The position numbers were made by a program, and so were the translations under genes. Source: Clostridia bacterium (GTDB lineage: Bacteria > Bacillota > Clostridia > UBA1381 > UMGS1253). From it: a DNA stretch of 14,120 nucleotides. Shown here one piece after another: positions 6,688 to 13,241 of this stretch. Position 1 is the first letter of the stretch; each line of letters begins with the position of its first letter. The stretch lies in NCBI GenBank assembly GCA_017411585.1, contig JAFQPV010000085.1:1-14120 (forward strand). The letters are read 5' to 3'. Under the pieces are notes generated by a model. It was not told the DNA's origin. It did not search any database and saw only the letters and a program-made list of their open reading frames with translations.

Positions 6688-6716
6688 TTGAAAAATGTCG
6701 AAATTTCTGATAAGAT
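6688..6716 (+). promoter_or_regulatory. candidate promoter upstream of comEC
   Basis: TTGAAA (6688-6693) and TAAGAT (6711-6716) are 17 bases apart, starting 7 bases after the NlpC/P60 stop codon. The predicted start, near 6723, falls at the foot of the hairpin at 6722-6741, an unusual arrangement discussed in the findings. Confidence 0.55.
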
Positions 6717-6721
6717 GAAAA

Positions 6722-6746
6722 GTAGATGCAAATGCATCTGCTTTTT
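6722..6746 (+). terminator. intrinsic terminator after the NlpC/P60 gene
   Basis: GTAGATGC (6722-6729) pairs with GCATCTGC (6734-6741), including one G-T pair, around an AAAT loop. Five T follow (6742-6746) and an A tract precedes it. It lies 41 bases after the NlpC/P60 stop codon and 37 bases before the comEC start. Confidence 0.8.
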
Positions 6747-6782
6747 GTATTGTAAATCTGAACAGAAATGGAAGCGTGCCAC

Positions 6783-9137
6783 ATGAAAGCGAAAGTGGTT
6801 TTATTATTTATTATATACTGCTTGTCGATTTTGATGGCTGTTAAAGGCATTGCGTTGGATGCAATGCTTGTTGTTTTGCTTTTGGTGTTGCTGTTTGCGC
6901 TGCGATTTGTATTTTTCAGAAAACGGATGCTTTTTACGGTTTTGTTGTTGCTTAGTTTCGGATTGGGCTTTGCACGAGCATCCTATTTAAATGATGCAGC
7001 TATGTTTGTGCCGGCGGAATTTGAAAACAGAATTGTCTATGTAACCGGTGTTGTACAGCAGGTGCAGCATGGCAAGGATTACAGACGTTATATTTTGCAG
7101 GCAGAGCAGATATATACAAAAAGACAGAGCGAAACCGTCTATGGTGATATAAATGCAAAAATAGCAGTTACTGCATACGATATAAAATCGGATAGAGCAC
7201 TTTATGCCTACGGTGACCGTATCGAGGTGCGCGGAATATTTCGTTTGCCGGATACACCGGATAACGAAGGTGAATTTGATTTCGGGCTTTGGCATAAGAC
7301 AGATGGTGTATATGGTAGTATTTCGACAAAGGAAGCCTATACAAAGTATGTAAACAAAGCGAAAATGCATCCTGTAATGCAGGCTGCGAATGATGTGCGC
7401 GCCTATTGTAGTGCAACAATCCGAAAATACATCGGTGGTGACGCCGGTGCGTTGCTGAGCGGTATTTTGTTTAGTGACCGTTCAGACATGTCGGCAGAGT
7501 TGGAAAAGAACATTACCATTGCAGGCTTAAACCATATTTGTGTTGCATCGGGCTTGCATATTTCTATGCTGTATGGTATTCTGATGTTTCTTTTTGTGCA
7601 ACTGCGCATTCGGCGATGGGTGTATTATCCGATATGTTCTTTGATTTTACATATGTTTGCGTTGGTTGTTGGCGGCGGACCGTCTATCACGCGTGCGATG
7701 CTGATGTTTGATTTATGTATGCTTGCATTTTTTACGCGCGGCGATGAGGACCGGTTGTACACATGCGTATGTGCCGGCTTTATTATGCTGATTGTAAATC
7801 CGTTGTATTTATTCAGTGTCGGATTTTTGTTGTCTTTTTCCTGCGTTTTTGGTATACTGTTATTTAGCAGGCGTGTAGATGCGTTTCTGGTTCGTTACCT
7901 GCGTTTTCGAAGTATATCGGGGGCATTGGCGGTCAGTCTGTGTGCGCAAATTTTCACTGTGCCGATTTTGATAAGTCACTTTAATGCATTGTCGGTCTAT
8001 AGCGTGTTTTACAATTTGGCAATTACGTGGAGTGTGCCGTTTGTGATGGTTGGCGGCATTTTGCTTTTAGCATTATCGTTGTTTTGGCATCTTGGGGCAC
8101 AAGTTTTTGCGGCGGCGCTGCGGTTTTTCATGCAGTCTATATGCGTCGTTGTCAGCAGTGCATCGAAAATTCCGTTTTCTACCGTAACGGTTGGCACACC
8201 AAATTTTGCCGGTGTCGTATTTTATTATGCAGCGATCGCCGTGGCATATTGCCTTTTGTGTGCGAAAAAAGTATATGCGCAGCTTTGCATACGCGTGATG
8301 CACATTTGCATGCTGTTTATAACGATACTTTCCGTATTGAGCAGCGCATATCTTAAATTGAGCTTTATTAATGTCGGCGAGGGAGACAGTGCGCTTTTGG
8401 AGTCGCCGCACGGCGTCACTGTGTTGATTGACGGCGGCGGAAGTCCGGCATTTAGCGAAAGAAACGTCGGAGAGGATACGGTGGAGCCGTATCTGCGCCA
8501 CAAAGGGATTGGGGCGCTTGATTATGCGATCGCTTCGCATTACGATAAAGACCATGCACAGGGTATCTTGTACATTTGTGAAAATATGCACGTAAAAAAT
8601 TTAATTCTGCCGATGCGCAATGCAGCATATGAGACGGAATATAAAACTGCGCTGGAGCGATGCGCGAAGCAGCGTGGTATCAAAGTGCATTATATGCAAG
8701 CAGGCGGCAGTATGCAGTTGCCGGATGGGTTAATGCTGGAGGCGCTCAGTCCGGATGCGGAAATGCTCAAACGTAAGCTGTCGGAGAACAATTTATCCTT
8801 GGTGCTTCGTTTGCGGTACGGTGAAAATGATGTGCTGTTTACGGGTGACATCGAAAAGCTTGCAGAAAAGAAAATGCTTGAACGTGATGCAAATGTGCAG
8901 GCGGATATACTGAAAGTAGCACATCACGGCTCGGAGACATCCAGCGCAGCTGCTTTTATAGAAAACGTAGCCCCGCGTTATGCGCTGATTAGCGCAGGCG
9001 ACAGCGATGTATACGGGCATCCGCATATAACTACCGTGCAGACGATTGAAGGGTGCGGTGCAGAAATCTATAACACTGCCGAAGACGGCGATGTTACGTT
9101 TTATATGCAAAAGAGCGGTGTAAAATGGATAGAGTAA
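6783..9137 (+). CDS. comEC: ComEC/Rec2 family DNA internalisation protein
   Basis: This 784-residue integral membrane protein is predicted to form the channel that moves single-stranded DNA across the cytoplasmic membrane during transformation. The order is: N-terminal membrane helices (about 1-70), a DUF4131 OB-like domain (about 75-190), the multi-helix Competence domain (about 220-495, with CVASGLHISML at about 253-263), and a metallo-beta-lactamase-like domain (about 525-780). The last carries VGEGDSALLE, LIDGGG, the metal motif SHYDKDH (H586, D588, D590, H591) and LKVAHHGS (H714, H715), and may act as the nuclease. All three modules are present, so the gene looks intact. I chose ATG 6783, preceded by GGAAG; ATG 6768 is in frame but has no ribosome binding site. 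holA follows after 12 bases. Presence alone does not show the organism is competent, since comEA and comFA are not in view. Confidence 0.94.
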   Translation: MKAKVVLLFIIYCLSILMAVKGIALDAMLVVLLLVLLFALRFVFFRKRMLFTVLLLLSFGLGFARASYLNDAAMFVPAEFENRIVYVTGVVQQVQHGKDYRRYILQAEQIYTKRQSETVYGDINAKIAVTAYDIKSDRALYAYGDRIEVRGIFRLPDTPDNEGEFDFGLWHKTDGVYGSISTKEAYTKYVNKAKMHPVMQAANDVRAYCSATIRKYIGGDAGALLSGILFSDRSDMSAELEKNITIAGLNHICVASGLHISMLYGILMFLFVQLRIRRWVYYPICSLILHMFALVVGGGPSITRAMLMFDLCMLAFFTRGDEDRLYTCVCAGFIMLIVNPLYLFSVGFLLSFSCVFGILLFSRRVDAFLVRYLRFRSISGALAVSLCAQIFTVPILISHFNALSVYSVFYNLAITWSVPFVMVGGILLLALSLFWHLGAQVFAAALRFFMQSICVVVSSASKIPFSTVTVGTPNFAGVVFYYAAIAVAYCLLCAKKVYAQLCIRVMHICMLFITILSVLSSAYLKLSFINVGEGDSALLESPHGVTVLIDGGGSPAFSERNVGEDTVEPYLRHKGIGALDYAIASHYDKDHAQGILYICENMHVKNLILPMRNAAYETEYKTALERCAKQRGIKVHYMQAGGSMQLPDGLMLEALSPDAEMLKRKLSENNLSLVLRLRYGENDVLFTGDIEKLAEKKMLERDANVQADILKVAHHGSETSSAAAFIENVAPRYALISAGDSDVYGHPHITTVQTIEGCGAEIYNTAEDGDVTFYMQKSGVKWIE

Positions 9138-9149
9138 GGAGAAAGCTTT

Positions 9150-10175
9150 ATGGCAAAAAAAACAGATGGCAGCCTTGAAAAATTGCGCCAAAACTTGCGC
9201 GATGGTAAATTGCTTCGTGTCTATCTTTTGTTTGGGGAAGAGGCTTATTTAAAAGAGTATTATTGCAAAGCCATTCGCGAGCAGGTTTTAACCGGCGTGA
9301 TGGACGATTTTAATTATATCGTTTTGGAAGGCGAAAAGACGGATTTGGACCTTTTGCGCACGGAAATTGATACGCCGCCGATGCTGGCAGAGAAAAAGAT
9401 GATTTTGGTCAAGTACAGCGGTATTTTCAAATCTGCATCGGAAGCAGTGAAAACGTTTTGGAGCGAAACGCTTTCTGATTTGCCGGAGTACTTGTGTTTG
9501 GTGTTTTATGAAGAAGAGGCAGACAAGCGTGGTGTGTTGTACAAAGCGGTAAATGCAAACGGATTAGCGGTGGACTGCGCGTATATGGAAGGCAGTGAGC
9601 TAATCAATTGGGTGGAGCGCAGCTGCAGAAGTGCCGGAAAAAAGATGAGCCGTGAAACTGTGGAATATTTGATTAAAAATTGCGATAACGGTATGCACGC
9701 CATTTCACGTGAGTTGGAGAAGTTATATGCATACGGGGAAGAGACAATCACAACAAAGGACATTGACCGACTTGTCACCAAATTGCCGCAGAGCCGCGTG
9801 TTTGAAATGATTGACTGTATTATGAAGCGCGATGCAGAGGGGATGTTTTCGCTTTTGGAGCAGGCAAAGACCTTGAAGGAATCGCCGTTTATGATTTTAG
9901 AGAATCTGTGCGGTTATTTTTCGAAAATTCTGCACACGCAGTTTTTGCTTCAAAGCGGTGCAACGCCGCCGGAGATTGCATCTAAAATCAAGGTGCCGCC
10001 GTTTTTTGCGCGTGATTATATTGATTATGCCAAGCGGTTTAGCTGTCCGTTTTTAACACAGGCGATTCAAAAAATCAACACAATTGACTATGAAATCAAG
10101 TGCGGCAGAGCGCGGGATTGGCTGTCTATTGAGCAATTTTTGGCAAATTGCATACTTTATCAAAAAAAGGGTTGA
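9150..10175 (+). CDS. holA: DNA polymerase III subunit delta
   Basis: This 341-residue protein is the clamp-loader subunit that opens the beta sliding clamp within the DnaX complex. Family features include the N-terminal LRVYLLFGEEAYLKEYY segment (about 23-39), where the degenerate AAA+ nucleotide-binding region begins, and LLRTEIDTPPMLAEKKMILV, which corresponds to the clamp-binding region. The central part has the helical LINWVERSCRSAGKKMSRE region, and residues 235-341 form the all-helical collar domain. AAGGAG at 9136-9141 overlaps the comEC stop codon and lies 8 bases before the ATG. comEC-holA adjacency is common in Firmicutes and supports the call. Its stop codon is part of the -35 box of the next promoter. 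No separate terminator follows; the leader terminator at 10303-10334 would stop read-through. Confidence 0.92.
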   Translation: MAKKTDGSLEKLRQNLRDGKLLRVYLLFGEEAYLKEYYCKAIREQVLTGVMDDFNYIVLEGEKTDLDLLRTEIDTPPMLAEKKMILVKYSGIFKSASEAVKTFWSETLSDLPEYLCLVFYEEEADKRGVLYKAVNANGLAVDCAYMEGSELINWVERSCRSAGKKMSRETVEYLIKNCDNGMHAISRELEKLYAYGEETITTKDIDRLVTKLPQSRVFEMIDCIMKRDAEGMFSLLEQAKTLKESPFMILENLCGYFSKILHTQFLLQSGATPPEIASKIKVPPFFARDYIDYAKRFSCPFLTQAIQKINTIDYEIKCGRARDWLSIEQFLANCILYQKKG

Positions 10176-10200
10176 CAAACCTGAAAATAACTGTTATACT
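10172..10200 (+). promoter_or_regulatory. consensus promoter of the infC-rpmI-rplT operon
   Basis: TTGACA (10172-10177) and TATACT (10195-10200) are 17 bases apart: a perfect -35 box, five of six at -10, and ideal spacing. The -35 box contains the holA stop codon TGA (10173-10175). The predicted start near 10207 gives a leader of about 160 bases before infC. Confidence 0.88.
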
Positions 10201-10206
10201 ATTTTG

Positions 10207-10367
10207 GAAAACAAAGCAGAGCAAATTTGCTCTCACCGTACGGCGGCGCTGCTTCGGTTAAATATTCCGATTTTACCCTATAGGTAAAGTGTGTGTATAT
10301 TTATGCGGATGCCGTTTGCGGTGTCCGCATTTTTAATGCTTTGAATTTAATATGGATGGTGATATTT
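10207..10367 (+). ncRNA. infC operon leader, likely L20-responsive attenuator
   Basis: This is a structured 5' leader of about 160 bases between promoter and infC. Visible elements are a palindrome AGAGCAAATTTGCTCT (10218-10233), an ACCG...CGGT pairing around a GC-rich segment (about 10235-10259), a hairpin TTTACC/GGTAAA (10272-10288), and a strong terminator hairpin (10303-10330). In Firmicutes, ribosomal protein L20 binds the leader of infC-rpmI-rplT and promotes premature termination. Gene order and a terminator in the leader fit that model. I could not confirm the conserved L20-binding pseudoknot by eye, so the ligand is inferred from context. Confidence 0.72.
10303..10334 (+). terminator. 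attenuator terminator inside the infC leader
   Basis: ATGCGGATGCCG (10303-10314) pairs over 12 positions, two of them G-T, with CGGTGTCCGCAT (10319-10330) around a TTTG loop, followed by a run of T (10330-10334). It lies 33 bases before the proposed infC start and about 100 bases after the predicted transcription start, so it must be bypassed for the operon to be expressed. Confidence 0.85.
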
Positions 10368-10880
10368 ATCAGTATCAAAGAGCAACAAATCAATGAAGAA
10401 ATTCGCGACAAGGAAGTCCGTGTAATCGGTGCAGACGGTGCACAGCTCGGCGTGATGGCAATTGCAAAAGCACAGGAACTTGCGATTGAAGCAAACCTGG
10501 ACCTTGTAAAGATTGCTCCGCAGGCACAGCCGCCGGTATGCAAAATTATGGATTACGGTAAGTATAAGTTCGAGGCTGCGAAGCGCGAAAAGGAAAACCG
10601 TAAAAACCAAAAGGTTATCGAATTGAAAGAGGTGCGTTTGTCGCCGACAATCGATACCTACGATTTCGAGACAAAGCTGAATTCCGCAATCAAGTTTTTG
10701 AAGAGCGGCAATAAGGTGAAGGTTACAGTGCGTTTCCGTGGTCGTGAGATTCACCATTCATCCACTGGTGCAGAGCTGCTGGAGCGTTTTGCAAACAGTG
10801 CTGAGGAATTCGGCACGGTTGAAAAGGGCGCAAAGCTGGAAGGCAGAAATATGGCCATGGTAATGGCGCCGAAGGCGTAA
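10368..10880 (+). CDS. infC: translation initiation factor IF-3, probable AUC start
   Basis: IF3 binds the 30S subunit, prevents premature 50S joining and checks the start codon. About 170 residues show the classic N-domain opening QQINEEIRDKEVRVI, the basic linker with KYKFEAAKREKENRK, and the C-domain ending GAKLEGRNMAMVMAP. The start needs judgement. I place it at ATC 10368-10370, giving MSIKEQQINEEIR, because GGATGGTGA (10354-10362) is a well-placed ribosome binding site with its GGTGA ending 5 bases upstream, and infC genes are known for rare AUU/AUC-type starts used for autoregulation. The first in-frame ATG upstream (10356) overlaps that site and has no ribosome binding site of its own. 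A still longer frame from GTG 10293 would run through the leader terminator and is not credible. Confidence 0.93.
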   Translation: MSIKEQQINEEIRDKEVRVIGADGAQLGVMAIAKAQELAIEANLDLVKIAPQAQPPVCKIMDYGKYKFEAAKREKENRKNQKVIELKEVRLSPTIDTYDFETKLNSAIKFLKSGNKVKVTVRFRGREIHHSSTGAELLERFANSAEEFGTVEKGAKLEGRNMAMVMAPKA

Positions 10881-10918
10881 TCAAAGAAAAAATTAAGAAA
10901 CTGGAAGGAGTGTTTAAT

Positions 10919-11116
10919 ATGCCGAAGATCAAGACACATAGAGGTGCGGCCAAGAGATTTTCCGTTACAAAATCCGGTAAGGTGAAAAGAGGTCAGGCTT
11001 TCAGAAGCCACATTCTCACAAAGAAGACAACAAAGAGAAAAAGAGGTCTGCGTAAGTCCGCTTATGCAAGTGCAGCCAACGAGGCTACAATCAAGAAGTT
11101 AATTCCATACAAATAA
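10919..11116 (+). CDS. rpmI: 50S ribosomal protein L35
   Basis: This 65-residue basic protein of the large ribosomal subunit has the standard family length. It shows PKIKTHRGAAKRF at the start, KSGKVKRGQAF in the middle and LRKSAYASAANEATIKKLIPY at the end. ATG 10919 has AAGGAG at 10905-10910, 8 bases before it; an in-frame GTG at 10910 would overlap that site. The second gene of infC-rpmI-rplT, 38 bases after infC. Six of its seven Arg codons are AGA, unlike infC, which mostly uses CGT/CGC; this fits very strong expression. Confidence 0.97.
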   Translation: MPKIKTHRGAAKRFSVTKSGKVKRGQAFRSHILTKKTTKRKRGLRKSAYASAANEATIKKLIPYK

Positions 11117-11143
11117 TAAACATCGGAAAGAAGGGAAATTGTA

Positions 11144-11497
11144 ATGGCTAGAGTTAAGGGTGCTATGGTCACCAAGAAAAAGCATAGAAAGATTTTAAAG
11201 CTCGCTAAGGGTTACAGAGGCGCAAAGAGCAAGCTCTTCAGAACAGCAAATGAAGCAGTTATGAAGTCGCTCAAGTACGCATACATCGGCAGAAAGCAGA
11301 AGAAGAGAGATTTCAGAAGACTTTGGATCGCTCGTATCAGCGCTGCTGCTAAGATGAATGGTATGAACTATTCTACATTCATGAACGGTCTTAAGAAGGC
11401 AAACATCGAAATCAACAGAAAGATGCTTTCTGAGATTGCAATCGCAGATCCAGCTGCTTTCACAGCTTTGGTTGAGAAGGCAAAGGCTGCTCGCTAA
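11144..11497 (+). CDS. rplT: 50S ribosomal protein L20
   Basis: This 117-residue 23S rRNA-binding protein, needed early in 50S assembly, also represses its own operon in Bacillus and related bacteria. Family features are the basic N-terminal extension ARVKGAMVTKKKHRKILKL, the GYRGAKSKLFR motif, and the globular half with RDFRRLWIARI and NYSTFMNGL. GAAGGG at 11130-11135 lies 8 bases before the ATG, and the gap to rpmI is 27 bases. Arg is again mostly AGA. The operon ends at the terminator 13 bases after the stop codon. Confidence 0.97.
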   Translation: MARVKGAMVTKKKHRKILKLAKGYRGAKSKLFRTANEAVMKSLKYAYIGRKQKKRDFRRLWIARISAAAKMNGMNYSTFMNGLKKANIEINRKMLSEIAIADPAAFTALVEKAKAAR

Positions 11498-11509
11498 TTA
11501 TAAGCTATT

Positions 11510-11537
11510 AAAGCCGTATCTGAGGATACGGCTTTTT
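11510..11537 (+). terminator. intrinsic terminator of the infC-rpmI-rplT operon
   Basis: AAAGCCGTATC (11510-11520) pairs fully with GATACGGCTTT (11525-11535) around a TGAG loop, with T at 11533-11537. A weak promoter-like pair, TTGAGA (11472-11477) with TAATTA (11495-11500) 17 bases apart, lies just before it. It could serve the next gene, but its -10 is poor; otherwise that gene depends on read-through. Confidence 0.88.
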
Positions 11538-11553
11538 GCTTGGAGGAAAAGTT

Positions 11554-11796
11554 ATGACATATACATACAGAACCAAGGGTGTTTGCTCGATGCAGATTCA
11601 GTTTGACTTAGAAGCCGGCATTGTAAAAAATGTGCAGTTTATGGGTGGCTGCAGCGGCAATACCCAAGGCGTTGCAAAACTTGCCGAGGGTAGAGAGGCT
11701 AAAGAACTCGTAGCCCTTTTGGAGGGCATTAAATGTGGATTTAAATCCACGTCCTGCCCGGACCAGCTGGCGCAGGCAATTAAAGAGGCATTGTAA
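11554..11796 (+). CDS. TIGR03905 family TSCPD domain protein
   Basis: This 80-residue soluble protein of unknown function is made almost entirely of a TSCPD domain, named for the TSCPD motif seen here at residues 66-70. Four Cys are placed as in the family: C11 in KGVCS, C33 in GGCSGN, C61 in IKCGF and C68 in STSCPD, which suggests metal binding or redox chemistry. The same domain is found at the C-terminus of some ribonucleotide reductases, but no nucleotide-reduction gene is in view, so a role there is not supported by context. ATG 11554 has GGAGG at 11542-11546, 7 bases before it; an in-frame TTG at 11536 lies upstream of that site. Its stop codon lies in the arm of the following palindrome. 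Confidence 0.9.
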   Translation: MTYTYRTKGVCSMQIQFDLEAGIVKNVQFMGGCSGNTQGVAKLAEGREAKELVALLEGIKCGFKSTSCPDQLAQAIKEAL

Positions 11797-11826
11797 AAAG
11801 TCGGTGTGATTTCACACCGACTTTTT
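11795..11826. terminator. bidirectional terminator containing both convergent stop codons
   Basis: AAAAAGTCGGTGTGA (11795-11809) and its perfect complement (11812-11826) form a 15-bp palindrome with A tract and T tract at the ends, usable from both strands. The TAA of the TSCPD gene (11794-11796) overlaps the left arm and the TGA of thiD (11812-11814) the right arm. Confidence 0.9.
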
Positions 11827-12603
11827 GAATTGGTAACAATGATTTAGCGGTCCGTTGCCTCTGCCTAAATCCAGGTTGGCAGCCAGCGCACCGGAGAGAT
11901 AGTCCTTTGCGTGGTGAATGGCATCTTCTAATGCAAAGCCCAGGGCAAGGTTTGCGGCAATGGCTGAGGAAAGCGTACAACCTGTGCCGTGTGTATTTGG
12001 ATTTTGGATACGCTTGCCTTCAAACCAACGGAAAATGCCGTTTTCGTACAACAAATCGTCTGCATTGTCCGTGTTATGCCCGCCTTTTAACAGCACAGCT
12101 ATATTGTAGGTGTCGCCGATTTTCTTTGCTGCAGATTGCATACTGCATTTGTCAGAAATTTTCATTTTTGTTATCGTTTCTGCTTCGGCAATGTTTGGAG
12201 TTGTGAGCGTTGCAAGCGGCAGAAGCTTTTCTTTTAGTGTGCCAAGTGCATTTGTTTGCATTAAATCTGCGCCGCTTGTTGCAACCATCACCGGGTCCAG
12301 TACAATGTTTTTTGCATTGTAAAAGCACAGCTTTTCTGCAATGACTTCAATCAGTGGGGCAGAGGAAACCATGCCGATTTTCACGGCATCGGGAAAAATG
12401 TCGGTGAATATGCAGTCGAGCTGCGCAGCTAAAAATGCAGGTGTTACTTCCGAAATGGCAGTTACACCTATCGTATTTTGCGCCGTGAGCGCCGTAATGG
12501 CACTCATTGCATATACCCCGTGCATCGTTATAGTTTTGATATCTGCCTGAATGCCTGCGCCACCGGAGCAGTCCGAGCCGGCGATGGTTAATGCTGTTTT
12601 CAT
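11812..12603 (-). CDS. thiD: hydroxymethylpyrimidine/phosphomethylpyrimidine kinase
   Basis: This 263-residue ribokinase-fold cytoplasmic enzyme phosphorylates HMP to HMP-P and then HMP-PP, the pyrimidine substrate of ThiE. Motifs are LTIAGSDCSGGAGIQAD (5-21), KIGMVSS (75-81), DPVMVATSG (103-111), LLKGGH (171-176) and the anion-hole HGTGCT (205-210) with C209. The length is typical of single-domain ThiD; there is no fused ThiE or TenA. The start ATG overlaps the thiE stop in an ATGA arrangement, with AAGGAG inside the end of thiE, so the two are translationally coupled. Last gene of the operon; it ends inside the bidirectional terminator. Confidence 0.95.
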   Translation of the reverse strand: MKTALTIAGSDCSGGAGIQADIKTITMHGVYAMSAITALTAQNTIGVTAISEVTPAFLAAQLDCIFTDIFPDAVKIGMVSSAPLIEVIAEKLCFYNAKNIVLDPVMVATSGADLMQTNALGTLKEKLLPLATLTTPNIAEAETITKMKISDKCSMQSAAKKIGDTYNIAVLLKGGHNTDNADDLLYENGIFRWFEGKRIQNPNTHGTGCTLSSAIAANLALGFALEDAIHHAKDYLSGALAANLDLGRGNGPLNHCYQFKKSV

Positions 12604-13241
12604 AGATTTTCTCCTTTTAAATGCAGAAATGCTTTTTCTAATTTTTGCGCCGCGTGCTGCGGGTTGTCTGACTTCATAATCGAAGAAACGGCACAGATGC
12701 CGGCGATGGGAATGCCTTTTAAAATGTGGATGTTATCTTTGTTTAGTCCGCCTATGGCATTAACGGGAATGGGTACGGCGGCGCAAATATCACGCAAGGT
12801 ATCTGTAGATGTGCGGATGGTAACGACCTTTGTTGTTGTGGGGTAGATTGCGCCGACACCGAGGTAATCTGCGCCTTGCCTATAGGCTTCAAGCGCCTGT
12901 GGGACGGTTTTTGCAGTTGCACCGATGATTTTTCCGTCGCCTAGGATTTGCCTTGCAACAGCAATCGGTAAATCACTTTGTCCGAGGTGTACACCCTCGG
13001 CATCAGCAGCCATTGCAATGTCTATGCGGTCATCAATGATAAGCGGTACATTGTATTTTTGCGCAAGCTTATGCACCTTTTGCGCCAGCGAAAGATAGTC
13101 TCTCGTACTTTTCTCTTTTTCGCGCAATTGCATCAGAGTAACGCCGCCTTGGAGGGCAGATTCAATACGATATAAGAATTCGTTTTCTTCAAAGCCGGTG
13201 CTGTCTGTGATGAAATACAGTGTAGAATCAAAGCTCTTCAA
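12600..13241 (-). CDS. thiE: thiamine-phosphate synthase
   Basis: This 213-residue TIM-barrel enzyme joins HMP-PP and thiazole phosphate to give thiamine phosphate. Visible motifs are LYFITDS (8-14), QLREK (38-42), LIIDDR (67-72), VHLGQSD (84-90) and GVGAIYPTTTK (128-138), which bind the pyrophosphate and pyrimidine. The only start that gives the normal N-terminus is TTG at 13239-13241; GGAGG (13251-13255, minus strand) lies 9 bases upstream. An ATG between them is in the thiM frame, not this one. The start lies inside the last codons of thiM, a 14-base overlap, so expression is probably coupled to thiM. Confidence 0.94.
   Translation of the reverse strand: MKSFDSTLYFITDSTGFEENEFLYRIESALQGGVTLMQLREKEKSTRDYLSLAQKVHKLAQKYNVPLIIDDRIDIAMAADAEGVHLGQSDLPIAVARQILGDGKIIGATAKTVPQALEAYRQGADYLGVGAIYPTTTKVVTIRTSTDTLRDICAAVPIPVNAIGGLNKDNIHILKGIPIAGICAVSSIMKSDNPQHAAQKLEKAFLHLKGENL

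Noticed and set aside
6768..6782. ATG 6768 as comEC start
   Set aside because: No ribosome binding site upstream, whereas ATG 6783 has GGAAG at a fitting distance; the choice is moderate, not certain.
8073..8591. A 172-codon minus-strand ORF inside comEC
   Set aside because: It covers conserved ComEC membrane and metallo-beta-lactamase segments in antisense; its Cys/His/Arg-rich composition is typical of an antisense shadow.
10293..10367. N-terminal extension of infC from GTG 10293
   Set aside because: It would translate the leader terminator, has no ribosome binding site, and its residues do not resemble IF3.
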